Source: Buxus sempervirens (lineage: Eukaryota; Streptophyta; Magnoliopsida; Buxales; Buxaceae). Taken from it: a DNA stretch of 64,000 nt. This document shows, in pieces, positions 43,364 to 55,512 of the stretch. Where the stretch lies: assembly GCA_947561395.2 (NCBI GenBank), contig OX387186.1:3378835-3442834 (forward strand), written 5' to 3'. A program made the position numbers and the translations under genes. The notes under the pieces were generated by a model. It was not told where the DNA came from, made no database searches, and was given only the letters and a program-made list of their open reading frames with translations. Each line of letters begins with the position of its first letter. Position 1 is the stretch's first letter.

Positions 43364-46300
43364 GCTGAAGTAATTGAGTACACAAGTTATGTCGGAAAAA
43401 TTGCATTTCTGTAGTTTTTCTGCATTTCCCCACGTTCAAATGCTGCGATCTTAAGCTTATTGCTAAAGCATACGTCGCATTTAAGAGTAAAAACAATAGA
43501 ATCTGGACGCAATGGTACTGTGAAAAGAAAATCTATCATAGCATGCCAAATATAATCCAATCAATTATACATTTGCCTTTAGTAGGGACAAACCTAACAA
43601 ATGCAATCGTATTGGATCATCTGAAGTCTATTTGAAGGAATATTTTAAGGCCAAATCATGGAGGAAAAGCAACCTATGGACGTTCTATAACATGATTATG
43701 TCTATTTAAGGTTGTGCAATTAGAGAGAGAGAGACTGATTTCATACCATCTAGATATGGAACTGAGCTGAATCAGCTAGTAAAGGTCAAGTGGAATGAGT
43801 GGGGATAAGATTTGGTTTAAGGATAACAGACCCTAAACCCACATGCGCGCTGTCTCTTCTGCTCCCAGCTTTGTCTTGTAATTAACTTCATTTTCATAAA
43901 AAAATTTTCCTCTACTTAAACCTTCATAGGAGCAGTTAAACCTTCCTCATCGGTTTCATTGGATTGTAGCTCCTGGAAGGAAGCAATATTGACTCTTGCA
44001 TATAATTATCAGAATTCAGGTAATTATGTGTCCCCAAATGGGAATATTTATTGCAACTATCCCTATCTCTCTCTCTATATGAAAATTCATGGTACATATG
44101 GACCCCAAATGTAATAGAAGCTGTTCTTGCTTTTGTATAAAAGTACTTATGCTTGTGGGTGAAGAGAGCTTAGCCAATTAAGGGACAAAAGATGAGTTAA
44201 AAGGACGATGTGTGTGAACGGGGAAATCTGAGTACGGAGACTTGTTTCAAGAACAATCATGGCAACAGAGAAAGAAAATTGAAAGAGTAGGTCCGAACCA
44301 TCTCTCATCTCCTGACCATCATGAAACATTGAAACCTAACAATAAAATCTTCCCACGCACATATATATCTAATTTCTAGAGTCAAAGCCTTTCAAAGTCT
44401 CTCCTTTAGTTATTAATAAAACCAAAAAACAAAGACGACTAGGACGGGGGTTTGTCCTATAATTCTCCTTTTATGATGCAGTGATGATGTCATGTTCGTC
44501 CAGTTAATGACCTCTCAGCCAAAAACACTTGCGCATACACCTCGTATAATCTTGAATTTGACATCAATGGAGTATTTTAATTCATTTCAAAATTAGTAGA
44601 ATATTAATTAGTTGACTTTGGAAAGGTTTATGATCTTACCTTGTTTCTAAGATAATTATAAGAGAAATTTTAAGTTAAGTTCTTCACCCCCAGACTGAAA
44701 GATCTTTCGAGGAGCATGAAACGACAAGCAAAGACCCATCTTTCAATCCATGTCCTCAAAGATTTTAGGATTTTAAGGGATTATGACTTGTGAGTTATGG
44801 GACCCGTTGTCAATGGTGACTTAAAGGAAAATGTTTTCAACACGAGTCAATCATCCATGTCAACCCCACTAGCTAGCTAGAGAGAAGAATAAGTTGGGTG
44901 ACGTGTCATTAGTCCACAAACCCAATGATTATTGACCTTGCAAATCACAAAATTTCAACCCAAGAGGGTTTCAAACAAGTCAATCCGAAAGGAGTTCAGA
45001 AGACCATCTGGCGAACAAAATTAGCCCTAAATCTAGACTTGGGTTAGCATTTGGAGCAATGAGATTAAAGGGAGTTGGTGAGAATTAGAAGGACTTAGAC
45101 AGGTTATCCCAAAGGAAACGATAGACCCAGAAGACTAATATAATAATTTCTAAGGGGATAGCATTAAACTAAGAGGATGGGTCGGTAGAAAAAGTAAGCT
45201 CCGACACTTTATTTATTATAATGCTGCCACTAAACCATCTCCTGATTTGTTTATTACTATGACAAAGTGTGGTTATCTCTTTAATTATTTTAAACGATTT
45301 GGATTTAAATAGTAGTTTATAATTGACCGATTAAGCATCTCAACCATCACCTCCTGCCCTTGCAAGACCTTTTTTTTTTTTAAGAGCTAGCCTTATTTGG
45401 CCTTTCCATAAAATGCATTTAATTTATTCTAAGATAGGGTCGTATTAGTTGGTGTTTAGAAAGACGGTGGATCATGTAAAACACCGTTTCTACTAAAAAA
45501 TCAAGCTTCTATTATGGGTGAATTTTATATATTTAATTATATTCTTTAACATTCCCCCTCACGTGTGTGTGGATTAGACTCAAACCCATTTTAGAGAGGC
45601 CTTACACATGGAATATTTTTTTTTCGATGGGTAGAGTGTAAAACACCACATTAATTACTAAAAGCTCAAAATTATACTATAGGTGAATTTTATATATTTA
45701 ATTATATTCCTTAACAGATCATGATAATCACAATCAATCAATCAACGGATGAAGACGGTGGTGAATTCCTGCATGTGCATTACTGGTGTGTATATATGGG
45801 ACACAGGATCATTTTATTTTAAAGCATCCGTGAATTGCACCTACCTTTTGTCACCGCCTATTTGTGGGCGGCGCCTATGGAGCGTGTGCTACTGGGTTGA
45901 CTTTAGATCTGTCAGGAATCCTTGGATTGACAAAAAAAAAACTCATGGATCAAACCGAATGCAAAATTAATCTTCTAATTCGTTTGGGTCGGTCCGAAGT
46001 CCGAACCATACTGTTTGGTTTGGAGCTTTCCTGGATTTTTCCTTTCTGCTTTCCGTCCTATCATCTGGTGGAGGGCCTTTTCCCACGTGTTCCCGTGGTA
46101 CCTTACGCGAGGATCACTACACTCTGTCTGGGCCTCTCAAAGTACCTTGTCTTCTTCTGCACATCAAGCTTACGTCACCCTGACCTCACTCAAAACATAA
46201 GAGTTAGCTCTGCTTAAGGTTACACGTAGGGCATTGCTCATTGATCCGAGGTTAAACATAAACATGCACGCTTTAGTTTTTGTGCTTGAAGGTATAATTC

Positions 46301-47710
46301 ATGATAGTGTAATTATGCATTTGCGTCTCCCTTTTAATTACTCTTTTAGCTGGTGCTTGTTATGGTAATCGACTAAGATTTCGTTTTGTGAGTGAGAATA
46401 TTGAGGAACATGCGTACATGTAAGTATGTGGGTGTGTGATTTGCTCCACTACCACAGACACGAATACATAAAGAAAAAACTAGAAGAGGTGTACATGCAG
46501 TACTGTACGTGTGTAGGAATAGATGACGAGAGACAATTTTTGCAAAAGTTGAGGTAGTTTTGACAATTCTACCTTATTATTTATAAATATTTTCAATAAT
46601 GTGTAAGGACTGCTTTGTAAAGCTGCGGATTTTATTCGACAGGATTGCCAAGAGGCCTCTTGTCATTAGATATGGTATAGATAATTAACCTATGAAGAGG
46701 GAGAGGATAAAAGAGTCATTTTAAAGAAGAGGGGAACATTCTCCGAACATAAAAGGACAAGTGGAAAATCCAAGGAGTGGATGGGTCTGACCTAATTCTA
46801 AGGGTGCGAATAAAAAGCGACCACGGTGTCTTATCCTCGAAAGGTCAATCCATCACTTATTGGCCGCTTCTCTCTCTTTCGCGACAAAACCAATTTTCAC
46901 GCGCTTTGCTTAAACAAACCAGAGGAGGGGAGGAGAAGGTAAAGTTCAAAGAAGCGATGTATGCAAACGTTGACGGAGGAGCGAGGTAGAGACGTAGAGT
47001 CGTCGTTGTGTGTGTTGTGATACTAACCCTAGAGAGAGAAAGAGAGAAATAGAGAGAGAAGATGGGACGGGTGGTCGAGTACGTGTGTCCTACGTCAAGT
47101 CCTCAACAAATGATTTTTTGGGAGAATCCGTCGTTTTCTGCCTTTGACCCCTTCGGTAAAGAGAGAGAAGAGGGAGCCCTAGGTGTCGTCGCACGCGCGC
47201 GTGCCGCGTGGACCCCACGTTGACTGTGGTTTTCCAAGTCATAAGCATGACATCAGCGGCAGATTCATCTTCGTCTAGCACCTGGGCGCCGCCTCAACGG
47301 CGATTGGGCTGCTCTACCCAATCAAGAGCATAGAGTTTTTGACTTTTGACTCTGGTGTTATCAAGAATGCCAGAATGCCACAAACCTGCTACTGGCTTAA
47401 CTAGTTTCGACTTTGGTATTAAAATAATCTAATTAAAAAGAAGGCTTTTCCCATCTGTACCCCTATACTATAATATATTTGCATCTATATCTTCGTATTT
47501 TTATTTTTCGTATTATATCCATCTATCTGGTATTATCATTTTAGTTCTTGCAGTTGTAGTGTACCCCTAACGTTAATTTTATTAATTTTTGTTGTTTATT
47601 TTTATTAATGGTTAAAAGAACCTTCTATAATTTGAAAAAAAAATTTAAATAACCAAATTACTATATGGGTATGGCGAATTTCAATAAGTAACTATTAATT
47701 AAGCAAATTA
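43364..47710. other. Long intergenic region without recognised genes
   Basis: Frames such as 45864-46217 (+) have no known relatives and no splice or leader support. There is a two-copy repeat at 45476-45716. A promoter-like zone at 46850-47060 ends in a GA-rich leader-like tract followed by a 53-codon frame at 47062-47223 (MGRVVEYVCPTSSPQQMIFW at its start), discussed under findings. The remainder is AT-rich. Confidence 0.45.
45476..45716. repeat. Two direct copies, offset 162 bp
   Basis: GTAAAACACC, then AAAGCTCAA or AAATCAAGC, and GGTGAATTTTATATATTTAA-TTATATTC-TTAAC occur at 45476-45552 and 45638-45716. Probably short terminal or tandem repeats of an unidentified element. Confidence 0.7.
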
Positions 47711-47723
47711 ATATCAATAACTT

Positions 47724-47923
47724 GGGGCTGGGGGTGTGCTCCCTCTAAGATCTCAAGTTCAAAACCTCTTAGGTGTTATCAATTTTATAGGGCTACGTGC
47801 ATAAGGTTTATGGGCCTTAGACTTAACCAGGTCATTTGGGTTGCAAGGTCTTGCATGGGCCCTCAGGGATTAGTCGGTTGAGAGTAAGCGGGCCGGATAC
47901 CCTAAGTTCCAAAAAATATATAT
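47724..47923 (+). mobile_element. tRNA-derived SINE with 13-bp target duplications
   Basis: A 200-bp insertion is bounded by perfect 13-bp duplications ATATCAATAACTT (47711-47723 and 47924-47936). It starts GGGGCTGGGGGTGTGCTCC, has a B-box-like AAGTTCAAAACC near position 35 of the element, and ends GTCGGTTGAGAGTAAGCGGG, CCGGATACCC and a short A/T tail. The tail resembles the 3' region of plant Au-type SINEs. It uses LINE machinery for movement. Confidence 0.75.
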
Positions 47924-47936
47924 ATATCAATAACTT

Positions 47937-49514
47937 AAGCTCAAGATGCAATAAATATAATAACATAAATGGAAATAAAAGATAATATAAGATGATAAAT
48001 GCAGAATATTTTTTATTTTGTAGAAGATTATTAATTGAGCAAATTAATATTAATTACTTAAACTCTGTCGATGTTTGCTTTTATAGTTATATCTTTTATG
48101 CACTGCCGATCCCAAGCCTAGAGAAGGGAGGAGGGTTGCCTTAGGTTTGCAGTTTGTATAAAACTCTTGCTGAATCCAAACATATGACTGAGTGAACGAG
48201 TGATTGTTATGCATTTTCTCATTCAATCTGTTGGCTTTCTTCTTTGTCCCTATGAATTCCATTACCAGATTTGAAGCCTTCTTTTAAGTTTAAGGAGGTG
48301 AAATGGGAAAAAATCATTTTCAAGTTATTTTATCATCAGATTGATGGTTTGAATCAATTACCATGGAAGACACAATGCAAACATAAAATTTCCTCTTTCT
48401 TTATTTTTTTCCCCTCAGAGACAAGAATGGCATACATCATATATTAAATGTATTCAATTCCGGTACTGTCACTGTCTGAATCTTTGTTTCAATTACGAAT
48501 GATCACTAGAGCAAGTAATAAGAGTTTGCGGTAGTGAAAGCAAAGACAGTTACTCTCATAGGTTTTTCTCAAGAATTTGCAACTCTTGGAAAATACCTAA
48601 CTTGCCTTCTACAGTACGTTTTCTAAAATTCTTTGAACATGAATATTTGGTACATTCAATCCGATCTTACTTCATCAATCTGTGTTACATATTACAAACA
48701 TTCCAAAATTTGGCATGATTCAGAAAATGGCTTCAAACGTTCTAACGACTTAAACGAAATTAGTAACTAAGCATCAACTACTTAAAGGCAAATTTGAGCT
48801 GCTAACAAAGGAACTTCATTAATGGCAGACAATATGGACTTGTGGTCTTCCACTGGGGGCTGCTTGAAACTACAATTCACATGATTAAAGACAAATTTGA
48901 AAATCTTAACCCAGTTGACTGAACAGTTAATTTCCTCAGATACCCAAAATTCCAAGTTGTACATGAAAATTCCAGATGCCTTTAGAAACTAACCAGATAC
49001 TTGATGCTTTTTAAGTGATCCACTCAAATCCCTGCTGCAACGAGTCTAAGATGTAATTTCCTCGTATTGATGAACAGGAAAACTAAAAGGATAAAGCAGG
49101 TACTGGGAGCTTTTTCTATGAAAATACTCTTGGGATGGCATAGTTGTAATTTGCAATTGAGGGTATCCATGATATACAATTCAAAGTTCCAGGGAGGTCT
49201 ACTGGGTCTACGTTGTAATAATAGTTTAATAAAGGAGGAAGCAACAGTGACGTGGTTGTAGAGTCTTTGTTTGGCTTAATCAATCTAACTTTTAAACCAG
49301 TTACCCGGAAAAGCCGGTTTTTCCGGGTTAAAATAGATTCATAAATATCAATCCTCTTGCTCATAGGGAATAAAAAAATAATAATAAACTAATAAATGAA
49401 AGTAAGAGGAAAGGATGAGGGAATTCGATTACGAAATGGCCTTTCGTATGTGTCTAATCATACCCCGAAAAATGTCAAAACCCGGATTCCGGTCATTTCT
49501 GCCCATGCCTTTGG
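47937..49514. other. Intergenic and bHLH promoter
   Basis: No gene is recognised. An imperfect hairpin (CCGGAAAAGCCGGTTTTTCC) lies at about 49305-49325. The last 150 bp are the proximal promoter of the bHLH gene. Confidence 0.5.
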
Positions 49515-49520
49515 TATAAA
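49515..49520 (+). promoter_or_regulatory. TATA box of the bHLH gene
   Basis: GGTATAAATGAGG lies about 160 bp before ATG 49676. A start near 49545 gives a leader of about 130 bases that contains a GA-rich tract (49622-49650), common in plant leaders. Confidence 0.55.
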
Positions 49521-49675
49521 TGAGGCCGAAGTGAGGAATCATTTCCATCTTCTAACAAGGATCACAGAACTCAAGAGCAGCACGAGAAGAAGAGGCGAGA
49601 AAGACACAGCACGTACCAATATAGAGAGAGAGGGAGAGAGAAAGAGAGAAGCTGCAGCAAAAGGATTTTCTTGCC

Positions 49676-51996
49676 ATGGCAGATGAATTTCAGACGGGGA
49701 TTTGCAGTGGGAACTGGTGGAATTCATCAAGAAACGGCTTCAACGGGGTGTCATCTTCCTGCTCGACTGCACTTAGCGATATCGGAAGCTTTGGATGGCC
49801 GACGGAGATGATCGATATCAAGCCGAGGTCTTGCGAAGAGTCTGCTTCGGTTTCTGGAAGCTCGATGGCTTTTCAAGATACCCAGAAGCCTCAAGGGTCG
49901 GAATCTGTCGGTGGCGGTGGAAGCGGCGTCCTGATGGATTCAACGTTGCAAATGATGGGGTTTGGCCTTCCCTCTCAAGCAATGGATTGGAACCAGGCTT
50001 TACTGTAAGTGTCGAGTTGTTCATGTGGCTCGTGCAAAGAAAAATTCACTATTTTATTTTGTAGGGAGACCCAAAATCAATACTCAAAAACCAGCATATA
50101 ACACAAATCCTTCTTACTTTTGGCAGACGAATAAATCCATCAATACTCAATACCCGTATCTGATATGTATTATTAATGTTTCAGGCTATCTAAAACTAAA
50201 ATCATAAGATGAATTTCTATCTGTAAATTATTTCTTTGTTTTGTATGAAATTGATTGATTTCGTTTATTTTGTAATCTGTCAACAGTCGAGGTAGCGGAA
50301 GAGCTGAGAGCAATTTTCATTCAATGCTTCAAGAAAACCTGAGTTCAAGGCCAAATTTCCGGCAGGAAACTGGGGTGGAGTCTCCTCAAGTCCAAAAGGA
50401 CTGGAGTCCAAAGAATTTTTCTGGTGGCGTTGAAGATTCTTCCGTTGTTGCGTTTAAGCAAATTAATCAAGTCTATGGATTGGATCAACAGCGTTTAACT
50501 TCTGGAGATAGCTCCAGCGACTGTACTGTGAGTTGCGAGGGTATACCGAGTAGTTTTCCGATGAATCCAACTTCATATGGATGCCCTTCAACCTTGTTGC
50601 AAAGCTTATTTGAACCCGATCTTCAGCCACAACAATCTTCTTTTGAAAACCGATCAATTAGCTATCCTTCTCCAGCGAATTACCGCATTAACCCTAACGA
50701 ATTCTCTTCTTCTTGGTCTAATAAGTTTCCCCAATTCTCAAAAACTTCACCCCCAAAGCAGCAGCCGAGTAGTCAGTTGCACTTCTCCAACAACACTCGC
50801 TTCTGGAATCCCTCTGCAGCTGCTATGAACGACGTTCGGCCAAGCTTTGTCCCGCTGCAGCAGAGCCATTTTCTTAATCCGACCTTTGACGAAAGACCCA
50901 ATTGCAGCAACCTTACTGCAAAGGTAAGAATGGTAAGTGAGAGGAGATTGATTCAATCCCTATACATATGATAACTTCCATGGCTAGGGTTCCAACGGTT
51001 TTCTCCCGTGTGTTTTCTTTTCCCAGTCCAATAGAGAAGAAGGTCGTGACTCGGGCTTAGTGATGAAGAAAGGTAGCAGCGAACCAGCATTCAAACGACC
51101 TCGAATTGAGACGCCATCGCCATTACCAACTTTTAAGGTAACAACAGATTGAAACAACAGTTTCACTAGAGATGGGAGCTCTATCTACGCTTTATATCTT
51201 GATTCATTTATTTATTAATTTTGACATGAGTCTGAGCTTCTAATTATGATTTTAGGTCCGGAAAGAGAAGTTAGGGGACCGCATCACTGCCCTCCAACAA
51301 CTGGTTTCACCTTTCGGAAAGGTGACTTTCCGAATGATCGATACTTTACTTTCGCAAAGAATTTTTTGTTAAAAAAAATAAATTAAATACAATTTTTCTC
51401 TCTGATCGAATTCGTAAAAAGCTGCTTTCAATTCATTTGAATCGTATTCTTGTTCCAGACTGATACAGCGTCAGTGCTCTTTGAAGCTATTGAGTACATC
51501 AAGTTCCTCCATGAACAAGTTGGTGTAAGTGCAATTATCACAGTGTCTTTACCTTTTACGATTGACAAAGAACTGGAGCCTTCCAAACAGATCTCCACTT
51601 TGTGCAAATTCTAATATATGTTTACTTCCCATATAATTTTCAGGCCTTAAGTACTCCATACATGAAAAATGGAGCTCCCACACAGCCTCAGCAGGTATAG
51701 TAATCCCTCCCCTCTCTCTCTCTCTCTCTTTCTTCCTCTCCATTTTTCCATAAAATCAATAAACACTTAAATCCAGTGAAGTCGGTTTCTTTTTAATTTA
51801 AAATTAATGTTTTGTTAATGATCGGTTGAATTTACTGAACTTGCAGAATTCAGATAAATCAAAGGATGCTGAAGGAGCGAAATTAGATCTCCGGAGCCGG
51901 GGATTATGCCTCGTTCCAGTTTCAAGCACCTTCGCCGTAACTAACGAGACAACTGCTGATTTCTGGACGCCTACATTTGGAGGAACTTTCAGATAG
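49676..51996 (+). CDS. bHLH transcription factor, bHLH112/bHLH123-like
   Basis: Seven exons: 49676-50004, 50287-50923, 51027-51137, 51256-51321, 51459-51524, 51644-51694 and 51847-51996, giving 469 residues with all junctions in frame. The start follows a GA-rich leader and a TATA box at 49515. The long N-terminal part is Ser/Asn/Gln-rich. The bHLH domain (about residues 345-405) reads FKRPRIETPSPLPTFKVRKE, then KLGDRITALQQLVSPFGKTD, ASVLFEAIEYIKFLHEQV. The basic region lacks the His-Glu-Arg set for classical E-box binding, as in this plant subgroup. The C-terminus LRSRGLCLVPVSSTFAVTNE, then FWTPTFGGTFR, is the subgroup signature. Members act in stress and root development. The 22-codon exons encode helix 1 and helix 2 separately. 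Confidence 0.95.
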
Positions 51997-54537
51997 AGGG
52001 GGACAAGGTTCCGGCGAGGAGGAACCTATCATCCAGGGTCCCTGACACTTTGGATGATAAGATGTAAGACAAAAGAAATCTCAGATGCCATATCACTGTA
52101 CTAACGGACGAAGAAAAGCCAAGCAAAGGAAAAGCAGGAGAAACAAAGGCAGGTGACCCTTCAAGGCCAGGAAATGTTGGGCCAGCTACAGGCAAAATGA
52201 TGTAGGCTGGTCGTAGAATAGGGACCGTTGGAGGAGAATATAATTATGTAGATGTACTGTAATAATCCAAACTAATGTATTAGAGCTTTAGAAATGGAGT
52301 CGTGGAGATGGGCTAGCGAGTAGGGACAGGAACAGGTGCTAAATTTGGCTAAATTGGACTAGTTTAGAAGAAATTCGTTGTTAGCAGCTGAATTTAGCAG
52401 AAAGAGGAGGAGATAAAAGGAGATTTGTTCCTGTTTCTATTAGTGTAAATGGTTGGCATCACCTTTTCTTTAAGAGCTAGCAAACAGAAAAGAAAGAAAC
52501 AAAGGAATAATTGAAGTATTTTGAGAATAGTAGTGAGTTTGAGTGTGTGGAGGTCATTTGATTGTGGATCTAACTTTTCCAAAAAAAAAAATTTTTTTAT
52601 ATGCTTGGAATATGGTAGTGGAAGTCAGAGGGCGGCCCACTGCCCATCCCTTTAGGGTTTTTGATTATTCCAAATAGAGAGAGAGAAAAGAGAGAGGGGG
52701 TGGTTTGTCTGTATGACACATGAAGCATGCTTATGTGCTTTTCATGAAATGGTCACATTGAGGGACATCCATTGGAAGGGAAGAGATAGCCAAAACCAAT
52801 CCTCTCACTCACTCAAATAAACCTTTTTAGTTAGTGAGATCATCCAAAAGCTTGCCATCTTCAATTAATCTGTCCCCAAATGTTCAGATTTTAGGCCTAA
52901 GTTGCGGCATCAAGATATTTTTGCTTTTCTGCCATTTCCTTTTCTTTTCATTCTTTTTTTCTATTAGCCAAATTTTAGCCTGTTTAATAAAGCCTATAAA
53001 TGCTAATCCAAGAACTTGCCACTGCTGGTTATAAGGATGTTTGTGTAAATGCTTTGCAGTGTTATACATCAAAAATATAAATTCATAAACAAAACAAAGA
53101 AAAGCTTTCTCAGCAAGCGCATATCTTTCAGGCAATCAAGGAGCTTAATATCTAAAGAACCAACAAGAGAAGCTTATTATTGAAGAATCCTTGAGAGAAA
53201 GGACTAATCATGGAAAATGACTTTAATAACGAAAAATCACTTTATTGGTATCTCTTTTGGAAGGGTTAATTTAATTAGTTAACGGCTTCAACTTTTAAAT
53301 TGATCAACTAAAGCATATTTTATCGTATCTTCATGACTTGGGATCAGTACCTCTAGGTAGAGTACTCAATGAGCTTGATTAATTTCTAATTTTTTTAGGA
53401 CCATGTTAGCTTTATTTTGAAACATAAAGTAGCTCAAAAAGAGAGCATCTTGGCATCCCTGTGATGTTAATATAGCACATATCCAAGCAATGAAATTCCT
53501 ACTTTATAGACTCCATTTTTTGTCTTCTCCAACAATTTTTATTCTTTTTACATCCCTCAGATATGATCCTCACAGCCTATCTTCAGAAGTACTCAATGAT
53601 TTGAGATGATTTCCCTTCAAGATTGAGGAGTCAAATATCCTACAATCCCAAAAATTTATTCTTCGTTTTTAATTCTGATAAAAGAATGTTAACTAGTCAA
53701 TAAAATCTATTGGGGGGGCGTGGCCGGGGCGCGACACTCAAGGATAAGAACTCAATTTGATAAGAAGGAAATCCAGTAGATATATATCACGGCTTCTCAA
53801 AGGTATGATACATTACACTGTATGAAATATAGAAAATCAGCACTGATCATAGTGGAAAAGCATAGACTGCTCGTCATGTCCCTAATTAATTTCAAGTAAG
53901 AGGTGATGTCTCTATGGATTTACAATCCCTTTTATCAGTTTAACAAAGGTGGTTATATTTGGTTGTTGTTTAGGTGTTTGAATGCAAAATGCTTAAATAC
54001 AATAAAGATCTTGAATATATGATTCTGTACCGTTCATTTTTCGCAGTTTTTTTTTACCTCCTTTTAACCATTAAAAGCTTGAATATAATTTTAAGTTGCC
54101 TGTGGCGATGGAATATATAAGGACAAAAGTACGCAAAGTCATTGATACTAATTCCTCCAAGTATAAATTCATGAAGTGACCTCAACTTCCAGCAGGCATG
54201 AAGGGCCAAACATGACGCAATTAGATAATCAATTCCGCGGTGACAATGAAAGAGATTCCCAGAATACCTAATTGTTCTAGTCATAAGATCGAATTTTCCA
54301 CCAACAAGATGCACGAAATATTCCATGAAAAAGATGTTCTCAAGTCGCGTGGTGGCTGTGAAAAAAATGGAAGATCAAGAAAATTTGAATTCACAAAGCT
54401 AACTAAAAATAGAAATCAAACCAGTCCTACTTTATTAGGTAGCAAAAGAGATTCACTTCTTCGGGTAGCTTTTAATTACGTGCATGTGTACCCAAGTTAT
54501 CTTTCTTTCATCTTTCGTCAATTCTCCTTACAAGATG

Positions 54538-54582
<45 letters not shown>

Positions 54583-55512
54583 TTTTATGGGCTAAACACA
54601 AGTGATAACCTATTAATTCTGCCTTGTAAGTCATAAGGTTTTGTCTGGCTCAAGTGAGAACCAGTCATGGACCATGAGCCCATAAAGAATTAGGTAGTGA
54701 AGGGCCTAGTCTTGGGCCTTAGAAATGGACTTGATCTGGCGATCAGCACCCTCATCATGGCCATCTTCCTTTTCTCATACTACAGTAGCCGAGTGCAAGG
54801 ATGGGTATTGCGATTAAACACGTTTATATGGTACCAAGTTATTAACCAGAAAATAAAAAATATATTTATTGATTTTGTGAAGTGCTAGCTATTGCGTAAT
54901 TTTTAATTGTTTCCATAAATAAAAAGGGTATATTTTTCTGGAAAATATTAAATTAATACTAACCTAAACTCTATTTCAAAGCAGAATCTCGAAATCAAGG
55001 AACTATACCAATGATGACATCAGTCTTTCATTTTCTTTAGAGGGTTGAAAGAGTGAAAAGTCCCAATCAGTCTTCTTTAGATTAATGATAATCCAATGAT
55101 TATTTTCAAATGCTTCAATAGTATTTTATCAACTGTAGATGTCATATGGTTAAATTCTAGATTTTAACTGGAGCATGAATTTTGATTGAAATTGCTAAAA
55201 TATTCACCATGCATTCACAACAGCTAAATTTGAAAACTCAAGTAAGTTGGGTCAGAATAAAAATGATTGAAAATTCAAATGAAGAGGCTGGTGTTAGGGA
55301 CTTCTGAACAATCTTGAGGAATGTATATATAAGAAACATCATCAATAGAAAACCCCAGTAAGCTGAACAAAACCCCTCCAACTCTCAAGACTGGAATTAT
55401 ATTGGACAAATAACATTTATTTCTGTGATCACAGGGAATGGGAAACTTGAGATATGACGGAGCGAAAAAATCAATCATAGAATACAAACACTATCTGCAC
55501 GGTGAATGGAAA
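51997..55512. other. bHLH 3' region and intergenic
   Basis: The 3' untranslated region probably ends near 52260-52270 (ATGTACTGTAATAATCC). The rest is AT-rich and without recognised genes. A G-rich island with GGGGGGGCGTGGCCGGGGCG at about 53711-53730 stands out. The last 240 bp hold the 3' flank of the quinone reductase gene. Confidence 0.5.
54541..54579. repeat. AG microsatellite, about 19 units
   Basis: A pure (AG)n run of 39 bp. Confidence 0.95.

Noticed and set aside
45864..46217. 117-codon plus-strand frame
   Set aside because: No recognisable family, no splice or promoter support, biased composition.
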